Origin: JBEKYD01 sp049511335
GTDB taxonomy: Bacteria > Acidobacteriota > Terriglobia > Bryobacterales > Bryobacteraceae
NCBI GenBank assembly: GCA_049511335.1
Contig: JBEKYD010000329.1
Span: forward strand, 1-8,106
Reading direction: 5' to 3'
Length of the DNA stretch: 8,106 bases
The notes under the pieces are model-generated. The model did not search any database. It was not told the DNA's origin and saw only the letters and a list, made by a program, of their open reading frames with translations. Shown here piece after piece: positions 1-6,567 of the stretch. How positions within the stretch are numbered: the first letter of the stretch is position 1; each line of letters starts with the position of its first letter. The position numbers were made by a program, and so were the translations under genes.

Positions 1-1
1 T

Positions 2-121
2 GGGCAGTTGTCGCCGGTGGTCGTGTGCCGTCGCCAGGAGCGATACGAGCTGATCGATGGTTTCAAACGCTTGGGCGCCGCGCGCGGTCTGGCGCAGATG
101 CCGCATCTGTCGGCCCGGCTC
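2..121 (+). pseudogene. ParB-like nuclease-domain protein, internal fragment
   Basis: Frame 2 reads GQLSPVVVCRRQERYELIDG followed by FKRLGAARGL and ends in a LSARL-like block at about 107-121. The pattern GQLSPVVV, then YELIDGFKRL, then an Ala/Arg-rich helix and LSARL is typical of the short ParB/Spo0J-like proteins (about 200-300 residues) often encoded beside transposase genes. Only about 40 residues are present: the N-terminus lies beyond the window edge. After SARL the family normally continues with an acidic, Ala-rich stretch, but here the sequence changes abruptly into oxidoreductase sequence in another frame. Frame 2 itself stays open to a stop at 371-373, but its residues after about 121 are an out-of-frame reading of the oxidoreductase. 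I read this as a truncated remnant of a mobile-element cargo gene. A chromosomal ParB is unlikely given the style of the motif and the context. Confidence 0.7.
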
Positions 122-1470
122 ACCAAGCGGCCCAGATGTGCCGCAAGCGTGGCCGCATTGTCCTGGTGGGTGTTACTGGCCTTGATCTCTCCCGCGACGA
201 CTTCTATAAGAAGGAACTTTCATTTCAGGTTTCCTGCTCGTACGGTCCTGGTCGCTACGACCCGGCTTACGAGGATAAGGGCCAGGACTATCCAATCGCC
301 TTTGTACGCTGGACCGCGCAACGCAATTTTGAAGCGGTCCTGGATTTGCTCGCCGATGGCCGCCTTGATGTAAAACCTCTCGTTACTCACCGATTCCCGT
401 TCGACCAGGCAGAGAAGGCATATGCCCTTCTCCTCAGCGACGAGCCCTACCTCGGGATTCTCCTGGAGTACCCAACTGAAGGCGAAAGCCCGAGTGAGGA
501 ACTCACCCAGAAGACGATCCGCGTCATGCCGTCCAGGCCACCGACACGTGCTCCGGTGGTAAATGTCATCGGGGCCGGCGGATATGCTACTAAAACCCTG
601 TTGCCTGCGTTCCAGAGGACGGAAATCAGGTTCAGGACCATCGCCTCCAGAGGGGGGCTCACGGCCGCCCACGCTGCTCGGAAATTTGGCTTTGAAAATG
701 CAAGCACAGACGTGGAGGAGACTGTCAGCGATTCCGAGGCGGACGTATTGGTCATTGCGACGCACCACGATTCGCATGCACGGTACGTGTGCGATGCCCT
801 CCGCGCGGGAAAGCACGTATTTGTCGAAAAGCCTCTAGCGCTCTGCGAGAACGAAATGGCCGAAATCGAAAGCCTTTATCGTTCTTTGGCTTGTCCTCCG
901 CTTCTGATGGTGGGCTTCAACCGCAGGTTCGCTCCACAAATAGTGAAGGCGAAGGAGTTGCTGACCGGCCTCCGCGGGCCGAAGGCGCTGGTTTACACCG
1001 TCAACGCCGGAGCAATTCCACCGGAGCACTGGACGCAGGATCCATCTGTCGGTGGCGGTCGCATTCTCGGGGAGGCGTGTCACTTCATCGATCTGCTGCG
1101 CCACTTGGCCGGTTCTCCAATTACGAGTATCGAAACGGCAAAACTTACGGGCGATACCGTCACAATCACACTCAAGTTTGCTGACGCCTCTATCGGTTCG
1201 GTTCACTATTTTGCCAATGGCCATCGCTCGGTACCCAAGGAGAGGCTGGAAGTGTTCTGCGGCGGCCGCATCTTGCAAATCGACAACTTCCGCCGTCTGA
1301 AGGCTTACGGCTGGCGCGGGTTCAGCAAAATGAATCTCTGGCGGCAAGACAAGGGAGCCGAGCGAGCGATCTCGGCCTTCGTAAATACCGTTCGATCCGG
1401 CGGCCCAGCGCCCATTCCATTCGAGGAACTCTGTGAGGTCACGCGGGCTACACTGGCAGCGGCCCGCTGA
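121..1470 (+). CDS. Two-domain oxidoreductase (MDR dehydrogenase C-terminus + Gfo/Idh/MocA), 5'-truncated
   Basis: The frame encodes the end of a zinc-type medium-chain dehydrogenase joined to a complete Gfo/Idh/MocA NAD(P)-dependent oxidoreductase. Such fusions are normally about 700 residues and sit in polysaccharide loci, probably acting on nucleotide sugars or sugar acids; the substrate is unknown. Counting from a GTG at 25, dehydrogenase homology starts at residue 33 (HQAAQMCRKRGRIVLVGV, base 121) and runs to about 150. A linker follows, then a Rossmann fold (VIGAGGYA, 181-188), the EKP motif (268-270) and the GGGRILGEACHFIDLLRHL block (343-361). The frame is open from base 1, but residues 1-32 are an out-of-frame reading of the ParB-like fragment, so the GTG at 25 is not a credible native start. 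About half of the usual protein is missing: the catalytic GroES-like domain and most of the first Rossmann fold. It is a pseudogene in this genome, or intact with an assembly error. The stop lies 16 bases before the heparinase-like gene, which suggests the same transcription unit. Confidence 0.88.
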   Translation, partial: HQAAQMCRKRGRIVLVGVTGLDLSRDDFYKKELSFQVSCSYGPGRYDPAYEDKGQDYPIAFVRWTAQRNFEAVLDLLADGRLDVKPLVTHRFPFDQAEKAYALLLSDEPYLGILLEYPTEGESPSEELTQKTIRVMPSRPPTRAPVVNVIGAGGYATKTLLPAFQRTEIRFRTIASRGGLTAAHAARKFGFENASTDVEETVSDSEADVLVIATHHDSHARYVCDALRAGKHVFVEKPLALCENEMAEIESLYRSLACPPLLMVGFNRRFAPQIVKAKELLTGLRGPKALVYTVNAGAIPPEHWTQDPSVGGGRILGEACHFIDLLRHLAGSPITSIETAKLTGDTVTITLKFADASIGSVHYFANGHRSVPKERLEVFCGGRILQIDNFRRLKAYGWRGFSKMNLWRQDKGAERAISAFVNTVRSGGPAPIPFEELCEVTRATLAAAR

Positions 1471-1486
1471 CATTCTCCGGTGATTC

Positions 1487-2986
1487 TTGCTACGAACCTT
1501 TCACACAGTTCGGTATCTGAAGCCCAGCCAGATCTACTATCGTTTGGTGCGTCGCCGTCCAGTGCTGTTCCGCGGGCCGACTCCTTCGCTCCGCCCGTGT
1601 CAGGGCCGTTGGACTCCATCGATCCCTCGGGCCTCTGCCCGCACAGGCCCGAACCGCTTTCGCCTTCTGAATCAAGAACGCGAAATCCGGACGTGGAATG
1701 ATCGGGGAATACCAGAGCTGTGGCTCTACAATCTCCATTATCACGAGTGCCCGGATCTGAGCCTAATCGAATCTTGGCTGGCAGAGAATCCGGTGCATGC
1801 CGCTGGTACCGGCTGGGAGCCCTACCCGCTCTCCCTGCGTATTGTCAATTGGGTCAAGTGGCTTCTGAACGGCAACGCGCTCCCCCAGGTCGCACTGGAA
1901 AGCCTCGCAATTCAGGCCGCGCACCTGGAGAGCGTGCTTGAGTACGACATACTCGCAAACCACCTTCTCGCCAACGCCAAGGCCCTTGTCTTTGCTGGTA
2001 CGATTTTTCAGGGCGGTATCGCCGAAAAGTGGCTCCGAAACGGCTTGGATATCTTCGAACGGCAGATTCCTGAACAGATACTCCCTGACGCCGCTCATTT
2101 CGAACGTTCGCCTATGTACCACAGCCTGTGCGCGGAGGATTTGCTGGATCTTACGAATTTAGGCGAAGCCTATCCGGGTCTTTTACCGAACTGGCGTGAA
2201 ACTGCCGCCCGCATGCTGGGTTGGCTTCGCACAGCATTGCATCCGGATGGCAGGATAGCTTTTTTCAATGATTCCACGTTCGGCGCGGCGCCCGAGCCGG
2301 ACGCGATTTTCGCCTACGGCACGCGTCTGGGCATCTCTGAGACTGTTCCTATTTCCAGAGACAGCGGTTACATCCGGCTCGAAAATGGACCAACCCTAGT
2401 CTTGTTTGACGCAGCTCCCATTGGCCCAGATTACCAACCAGAGCACGCTCACGCGGATACCCTGTCTTTCGAACTTTCACACCGCGGACGTAGGGTCCTC
2501 GTCAACTCTGGGACGTCAAATTACGAAATGGGACCCCGCCGACAGTGGGAACGGGGCACTGCCGCTCACAACACCGTTCGAGTCGACGGCCAGGATTCGA
2601 GTGAAGTATGGAAGACGTTTCGGGTGGCCCGTAGAGCCTATCCGATTCAAGTGAAGACTGATGGAAGATCCTACGCCGAGGCAGCCCACGATGGCTATAG
2701 GCGCTTAAGACCGCCGGTGATTCATCGCCGTCGCCTCGAATTGCTTCCGCACCTCCTGACAGTGACCGATTCAATCGAGGGCCTAGGAAATCATGAAGTC
2801 GAGGTTTTCTTTCATGTCCATCCGGATGCTGAAGTTGAAATCGATCTCGATCCAAACCTGACCAAAATCGTTGAAAAAACGACTTACCATCCAGGATTTA
2901 ACCTTTCAACTCCTAAAAACACCGTAGTCGGCCGATACCGTGGGCCATGCCCCGCGGTCTTCACTTCTCGCGTGGCTTTAGCATGA
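1487..2986 (+). CDS. Heparinase II/III family protein
   Basis: This 499-residue protein is related to polysaccharide lyases that cleave uronic-acid-containing polymers by beta-elimination. In biosynthetic loci such proteins are thought to trim or edit the product. The N-terminal half (to about 280) is the helical toroid, opening with LRTFHTVRYLKPSQIYYRL and LWLYNLHYH (78-86), then NHLLANAKAL (159-168), HFERSPMYH (204-212) and FFNDSTFG (259-266). The C-terminal beta-sheet domain (about 290-495) carries PEHAHADTLSFEL (318-330), VNSGTSNYE (339-347) and AAHNTVRVDGQDSSEVW (359-375). Tyr211, His212, His320 and His322 are candidate catalytic or metal-site residues by position in the family motifs. 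An in-frame TGA at 1481-1483 forces the start to 1487 or later. The TTG at 1487 is the only start that keeps the conserved LRTFHTVRYL opening; no strong ribosome binding site precedes it. No signal peptide is evident, so a cytoplasmic location or a non-classical route would have to be assumed. The C-terminus looks complete. Confidence 0.9.
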   Translation: MLRTFHTVRYLKPSQIYYRLVRRRPVLFRGPTPSLRPCQGRWTPSIPRASARTGPNRFRLLNQEREIRTWNDRGIPELWLYNLHYHECPDLSLIESWLAENPVHAAGTGWEPYPLSLRIVNWVKWLLNGNALPQVALESLAIQAAHLESVLEYDILANHLLANAKALVFAGTIFQGGIAEKWLRNGLDIFERQIPEQILPDAAHFERSPMYHSLCAEDLLDLTNLGEAYPGLLPNWRETAARMLGWLRTALHPDGRIAFFNDSTFGAAPEPDAIFAYGTRLGISETVPISRDSGYIRLENGPTLVLFDAAPIGPDYQPEHAHADTLSFELSHRGRRVLVNSGTSNYEMGPRRQWERGTAAHNTVRVDGQDSSEVWKTFRVARRAYPIQVKTDGRSYAEAAHDGYRRLRPPVIHRRRLELLPHLLTVTDSIEGLGNHEVEVFFHVHPDAEVEIDLDPNLTKIVEKTTYHPGFNLSTPKNTVVGRYRGPCPAVFTSRVALA

Positions 2987-3044
2987 GCGTTCGGCCAACG
3001 AACTGACCCGGCGAACCAGATCTTCATTTTTCCGTTCAATCACT

Positions 3045-4412
3045 ATGCGGTTGCTGCTGATATTTCAGCACTTCTTTCCCGAGACCGGTGCAACCCAGAA
3101 CCGCGGGATGTCGCTTGCGGAGTTCTTTACGGAGCGAGGTCATGACGTGCACGTCATCGCAGCGAAGCCTAACCACCCAGAGGGCGTGATTTGGCTTGAA
3201 TACAGGGGGAGTCTATTCACGAAGAGGAAAGTTCGGGGCTTCTCCGTTACCTACACATGGATATTTACTCGGCCTGCCAAGAGTGTCGGCAACCGAACAG
3301 TCTCATATCTTTCGTTCATGGTCATGGCGATACTTGCAGGCATTGGCTTGCACAGGCGATTTGACGTTGTTCTGGCATCTTCTCCACCGCCGTTCTTGGG
3401 GGTCTCGGGTTGGATTCTTGCTCGACTAACGGGCGCCAGACTCGTATTCGATGTGCGGGACCTCTGGCCGGGACTCGCAGTAGCTCTCGGGGAGTTGAAG
3501 AACCCAGGCGCAATTTGGCTTGCTGAACGGTTGGAACGATTTCTATATAAACGGGCCGACGCCATCACCGCTGTGACTCGGCCGTTCTGTGAGGAGATAT
3601 CCAAGGTTGTGGGCGCGCACAAGCCGGTGCGTTTGGTGATGAACGGCACTACCCCCGAGTTTTTGAGCTCTGACGGTTCTCGGCAGGTCACACGCAGGTC
3701 GAGGGGATGGGAAGGTCGATTTGTTGTGATGTATGCCGGGAATATTGGAGTGTGCCAGGGGCTGTCGCACATTTTGAGGGCCGCTAGACTACTTGAGGCC
3801 AGGGCGCCGGACGTCTTATTTCAAATCGTGGGTAATGGCCCTCGCAAGGCGCAGTTGGCCTGTGAGTTTAGAGGTTTGGGGCTGAGTAATTTGGAACTCC
3901 TCGATAGGGTGCCGCTTCTCGACGCGATTGCCTTAATGGCGGGTGCTGATGCTCTTCTGGTTCCCTTGGCTGCCAACGAGAAGTGCGAGCAGTTCATACC
4001 GTCCAAACTATTCGACTCCATGGCGATTGGACGGCCGGTCCTGCTGTCAGTTGGCGGAGAAGCAAAGAGGATACTTGAGGAGGCGGATGCCGGAGTATAC
4101 TATGCGGCCGAGGACCCGCAAGCCTTGGCAGACGCGATCGTTTGCCTGCGCGATGATCGCGGGCTGGCCGCCAAACTGGGTGTGAATGGGCGGCAGTACG
4201 TAGGAAGGTGCGGCCTGAGATCCCAGCAGATTGAGGCACTTGATACCCTGTTGCGCACACCGGCTAATCTCGATGCGGTTGCGAACAATGTGCAGATTTG
4301 TGAGCCCAGCAGCAAAGCGATTCTTACGAATACGCAAGACAACCAGCCCGTTCCCATAAAAGTGCTTGAATCGAAATCAGGTCAAACAAAGGCCGCAAGA
4401 AACGGCGCATAA
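3045..4412 (+). CDS. WbuB-like family 4 glycosyltransferase
   Basis: This 455-residue GT-B fold enzyme should transfer a sugar, perhaps an N-acetylated aminosugar, from a nucleotide donor to a lipid-linked acceptor at the cytoplasmic face of the membrane. The N-terminal domain opens with LLIFQHFFPETGATQNRGMS and has the KPNHPEG segment (41-47) typical of the WbuB group, then DVRDLWPGLAVALGEL (136-151). The C-terminal donor domain shows VVMYAGNIGVCQGL (227-240), FQIVGNGP (259-266) and PSKLFDSMAIGRPVL (319-333), followed by GGEAKRILEEADAG. Homology fades near residue 404; the last 50 or so residues are polar and probably disordered, an unusual extension. The ATG at 3045 is 58 bases after the heparinase-like stop, with no strong ribosome binding site; the start is supported by the conserved N-terminus. 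Arginine codons are strikingly AGA/AGG-rich (15 of 38 by hand count) compared with wecB (1 of 25), which suggests a different recent origin. Acceptor and sugar cannot be assigned. Confidence 0.9.
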   Translation: MRLLLIFQHFFPETGATQNRGMSLAEFFTERGHDVHVIAAKPNHPEGVIWLEYRGSLFTKRKVRGFSVTYTWIFTRPAKSVGNRTVSYLSFMVMAILAGIGLHRRFDVVLASSPPPFLGVSGWILARLTGARLVFDVRDLWPGLAVALGELKNPGAIWLAERLERFLYKRADAITAVTRPFCEEISKVVGAHKPVRLVMNGTTPEFLSSDGSRQVTRRSRGWEGRFVVMYAGNIGVCQGLSHILRAARLLEARAPDVLFQIVGNGPRKAQLACEFRGLGLSNLELLDRVPLLDAIALMAGADALLVPLAANEKCEQFIPSKLFDSMAIGRPVLLSVGGEAKRILEEADAGVYYAAEDPQALADAIVCLRDDRGLAAKLGVNGRQYVGRCGLRSQQIEALDTLLRTPANLDAVANNVQICEPSSKAILTNTQDNQPVPIKVLESKSGQTKAARNGA

Positions 4413-4420
4413 CCCAAGTC

Positions 4421-4424
4421 AGGA
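4421..4424 (+). promoter_or_regulatory. Ribosome binding site deciding the wbaP-like start
   Basis: AGGA lies 10 bases before the ATG at 4435. An in-frame TTG at 4366 would give a protein 23 residues longer, but it lies inside the upstream glycosyltransferase gene and those residues show no conservation or membrane character. The ATG with this modest ribosome binding site, 22 bases after the upstream stop, is preferred. Confidence 0.45.
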
Positions 4425-4434
4425 CCGAATCCTA

Positions 4435-5919
4435 ATGTCTACTGCTGCACGTCAAACCACGAGTCGTACTTCGTCCCCGGTGAAGAGCGTGATTACCGAA
4501 GGCGTGGCCGCCCGCCGATCCGCCTATTCGCCGGCCTATATGACCGCAACTCTGGCAACTTCGGACTTTTGGCTGTTGATCGCAGCCGTTGTGGCAGGCT
4601 TCGCTCTTTGGCGCCTCGTCAATCCGACAATCCCGCCACTCCAGATGGAGATGCTCCTCTTGCCGCTGTGCTGCGTGGGCGTGTTTGCGTGCACGGGCCA
4701 GTATCCCGGCATTGGCCTGACCGCAGTCGAACACATGCGCCGCATCTGCAGGGGGATTAGCGTTGTCTATCTGCTGTTCCTCTTAGCCATGTTTTTGGCG
4801 AAGGATCTATGGGTCGGCTCTCGGGGCTCTCTGCTGGTGGCATGGGCTCTCTCCCTGGTTCTGGTCGCCCTCGGGCGCTGCCTAGCCATGCACATGATGG
4901 CCCGCCGGCCGTGGTGGGGCATACCGGTTTTGGTGATTGGGGCCGGACCCACGGGACGTGCCACAGTTCGCAACCTCAACGCGAACCGGGTTCTAGGATA
5001 TCGGCCCGTGGCATGCCTGGATGACGATCCGCAAAAGCACGCCATGTGTGACGGCGTCCCGGTTGCCGGAACGCTCGATGACGCCGCCTCGGTTGCGCGC
5101 GATTTCGGCGTTGGCTACGCCATCTTCGCCATCCCCGAGATGCCGAATGAGCGGCTGGTATACTATCTGCGCCGCTGGAGAAGGATTTTCCCAAGAATCC
5201 TGATTGTGTCCGATCTGACCGGCGTCAGCACCCGTTGGACCGAACCCAGGGATTTGGGCGGAATGATTGGTTTCGAAACCCATCAAAAGCTGTTGAACCC
5301 CATCGCCCAGTGGATCAAGCGGACCCTCGACCTGGTCGCCGCATCCTTCGGGCTGTTGGTTTGTGCGCCCTTGTTGGGCCTGTGCGCGTTATGGATTCGG
5401 AAAGCCAGCCGGGGAAACCCCTTCTATACCCAGGAGAGGGAAGGGCGTGACGGAACCACTTTGCGCATCCTGAAACTCCGCACCATGTTCCCCAATGCAG
5501 ACCAGATGTTAGAGTCGCACCTTGCTGGGAATCCATGGGCACGGGAAGAGTGGGACCAGTTCTGCAAACTGAAGCAGGATCCCAGAATCCTGCCAGGAGT
5601 TGGTCATTTTCTGCGCAAGACCAGCCTGGATGAGCTGCCCCAGCTCTGGAACGTTCTGAAGGGTGAGATGAGTCTGGTGGGACCGCGGCCGTTCCCCGCG
5701 TACCACAACGCGCGTTTCGACCCGGAATTCCTCCAGGTCCGCATACAGGTTCGCCCGGGCTTGACCGGACTGTGGCAGGTTTCCGCACGGAGCGACGGGG
5801 ACCTGGAGATCCAACAATCGTTAGATAGCTATTACATCCGCAACTGGTCGCTGTGGCTCGATATCTACATTCTGGCTCGCACGGTCAGAGCCGTGCTCGC
5901 CCCGCGCGGGTCGTACTGA
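4435..5919 (+). CDS. wbaP: Undecaprenyl-phosphate sugar-phosphate transferase, WbaP-like (polyisoprenyl-phosphate hexose-1-phosphate transferase)
   Basis: This 494-residue inner-membrane enzyme would start repeat-unit synthesis by moving a hexose-1-phosphate (galactose in classic WbaP; glucose is equally possible) from a UDP-sugar to undecaprenyl phosphate. Predicted N-terminal helices lie at about 42-60, 70-90, 106-123 and 130-150. A Rossmann-like cytoplasmic domain follows with VLVIGAGPTGRATVRNL (165-181). A further hydrophobic segment at about 297-321 leads into the catalytic domain. That domain carries KRTLDLVAA (295-303), QEREGRDGT (333-341) with LKLRTM (346-351), LRKTSLDELPQLWNVLKGEM (393-412) holding the expected Asp399-Glu400 catalytic pair, SLVGPRPFPAYH and RPGLTGLWQVSARSD (440-454). 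The DLGG...FETHQKLLNP segment before the catalytic domain is the reason for preferring WbaP over other members of the family. The length is near that of WbaP. It ends 218 bases before the next + strand gene, so transcription may continue or stop here; I see no convincing terminator. Confidence 0.88.
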   Translation: MSTAARQTTSRTSSPVKSVITEGVAARRSAYSPAYMTATLATSDFWLLIAAVVAGFALWRLVNPTIPPLQMEMLLLPLCCVGVFACTGQYPGIGLTAVEHMRRICRGISVVYLLFLLAMFLAKDLWVGSRGSLLVAWALSLVLVALGRCLAMHMMARRPWWGIPVLVIGAGPTGRATVRNLNANRVLGYRPVACLDDDPQKHAMCDGVPVAGTLDDAASVARDFGVGYAIFAIPEMPNERLVYYLRRWRRIFPRILIVSDLTGVSTRWTEPRDLGGMIGFETHQKLLNPIAQWIKRTLDLVAASFGLLVCAPLLGLCALWIRKASRGNPFYTQEREGRDGTTLRILKLRTMFPNADQMLESHLAGNPWAREEWDQFCKLKQDPRILPGVGHFLRKTSLDELPQLWNVLKGEMSLVGPRPFPAYHNARFDPEFLQVRIQVRPGLTGLWQVSARSDGDLEIQQSLDSYYIRNWSLWLDIYILARTVRAVLAPRGSY

Positions 5920-6012
5920 TGGCCCGCGGCCGGCGCGGATGCATTTTCCCATAAAGACTGAGACCGCGAATTGAAAAGCGAGAAACCCGAGAACAATCAG
6001 CGTGGCTTTCAT
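5821..6012 (-). CDS. Candidate small single-helix membrane protein, antisense to the wbaP end
   Basis: This - strand ORF of 63 codons starts at ATG 6012-6010. GGAGG (complement of 6021-6025) precedes the ATG by 8 bases, the best ribosome binding site in the window. The protein begins MKATLIVLGFLAFQFAVSVF and continues MGKCIRAGRG: a short positive start, an uninterrupted hydrophobic helix of about 18 residues, then a basic, polar tail, as expected of a small membrane protein with its C-terminus in the cytoplasm. The first 31 codons are in the gap after the wbaP-like gene. The last 33 codons overlap that gene antisense, so their composition is dictated by it. The same frame is open further upstream to an ATG at 6126, but those residues look unstructured and lack a ribosome binding site. 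I do not recognise a family. A chance ORF remains possible, because a 30-residue unique part is little evidence. Confidence 0.45.
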   Translation of the reverse strand: MKATLIVLGFLAFQFAVSVFMGKCIRAGRGPSVRPARGEHGSDRASQNVDIEPQRPVADVIAI

Positions 6013-6137
6013 CCAATCTTCCTCCGGCGCATACAAACCTATCGGCCGGAATCTCAAATCCTTGCACTTGATTAGTGGAAAAGTGACGGCAAAATTCTCA
6101 CACATCCGCCGGGAACTGGTCCACATGCCTGGGTCTA
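5920..6137. other. Intergenic region between the wbaP-like gene and the first VanZ-like gene
   Basis: This is the only gap longer than 100 bases between + strand genes. Its left part (to 6012) carries the start of the small - strand ORF. The right part (6030-6137) is AT-richer and could hold promoters for either direction, but I find no convincing pair of -35 and -10 boxes. The sequence at 5923-5938 is GC-rich with imperfect symmetry and no T-run, so I do not call a terminator. Confidence 0.4.
6021..6025 (-). promoter_or_regulatory. Strong Shine-Dalgarno sequence for the small antisense ORF
   Basis: Read on the - strand the bases are GGAGG within ccGGAGGaagattgg, followed by ATG 8 bases later. 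This is near-optimal complementarity and spacing, while most + strand genes here have poor ribosome binding sites. It fixes the start of the small ORF at 6012. Confidence 0.5.
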
Positions 6138-6527
6138 ATGGCGCCTGAAGAATTGGTCTTCCCCGCTGCTATCTCGCGAGCCGTACTCCGCATCACTGCC
6201 TGGATCTGGCTTGCACTTCTGATCGTTGGATCCTTGCAGCCGACCCGCCCCGGCATCGTCAAGGGAAATCATCGGCCAATCCACTATGTGGCCTTTGCGG
6301 GAGCCGTAATCCTGCTTTTCTCCCTGTCCCGCACGCGCCGTCAGGAAATCCAGGGAGCCCTCGCCACATTCTTCTTAGGCTTCTCCCTCGAATTCCTACA
6401 ACATCTGATCTATCGGAGCCACGTGGAGTGGCGCGACATCGCTGACGACGGCATTGCCATCCTCTTGGCCTTCGCTCTCTACCTTCTGACCGGCGCATGG
6501 AAGCCCGCGCCTGACCCGCGATCTTAA
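6138..6527 (+). CDS. VanZ-like family membrane protein (first copy)
   Basis: This 129-residue protein has four predicted membrane helices at about 16-32, 48-64, 71-91 and 101-118, the usual VanZ topology. Family marks are GSLQPTRP after helix 1 (31-38), the HYVAFAGA segment opening helix 2 (49-56), EFLQHLIYRSHVEWRDIADD (85-104) with the Glu85-x-x-Gln88 pair, and a glycine-containing final helix. VanZ proteins are small integral membrane proteins; VanZ itself gives low-level teicoplanin resistance, and members are common in polysaccharide loci, where their role is not established. The position just before wecB suggests a link with envelope glycan assembly rather than antibiotic resistance. The canonical Asn of the DxxAN motif is replaced (DIADDG), and the usual PGR before it is changed (YRSH), so this copy is divergent. 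The ATG at 6138 has no clear ribosome binding site; no better in-frame start is visible. Confidence 0.8.
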   Translation: MAPEELVFPAAISRAVLRITAWIWLALLIVGSLQPTRPGIVKGNHRPIHYVAFAGAVILLFSLSRTRRQEIQGALATFFLGFSLEFLQHLIYRSHVEWRDIADDGIAILLAFALYLLTGAWKPAPDPRS

Positions 6528-6567
6528 GAGTTGGCACCTCAATCGGTCCAGGGTTCCCCAAAAAAAC

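Noticed and set aside
25..120. GTG at 25 as start of the oxidoreductase, with GADA at residues 23-26 resembling the GAD of the dehydrogenase fold.
   Set aside because: The spacing from GAD to the QAAQM block is too short for the family, the residues before it match nothing expected, and frame 2 over the same bases gives a clear ParB-like match.
220..816. Long - strand ORF of 198 codons opposite the oxidoreductase (and similar ones opposite the other genes).
   Set aside because: These are antisense shadows of well-supported genes, with no motifs and no ribosome binding site.
2989..3031. Inverted repeat GTTCG-GCCAA-CGAAC after the heparinase-like gene, with a T-run at 3027-3031, as a terminator.
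   Set aside because: The stem is only 5 bp and the T-run is more than 20 bases away; the next gene follows closely in the same direction.
4366..4434. TTG at 4366 as the start of the WbaP-like protein.
   Set aside because: It lies within the glycosyltransferase gene and adds 23 polar residues; the ATG at 4435 has AGGA upstream.
5900..5940. GC-rich palindromic bases at the wbaP end (CCCGCGCGGG, then CCCGCGGCCGGCGCGG) as a terminator.
   Set aside because: The first palindrome lies in coding sequence, and neither is followed by a T-run.
6062..6096. TTGATT ... AAAATT as a promoter for the first VanZ-like gene.
   Set aside because: Both boxes match the consensus poorly; in AT-richer intergenic DNA such a match is expected by chance.
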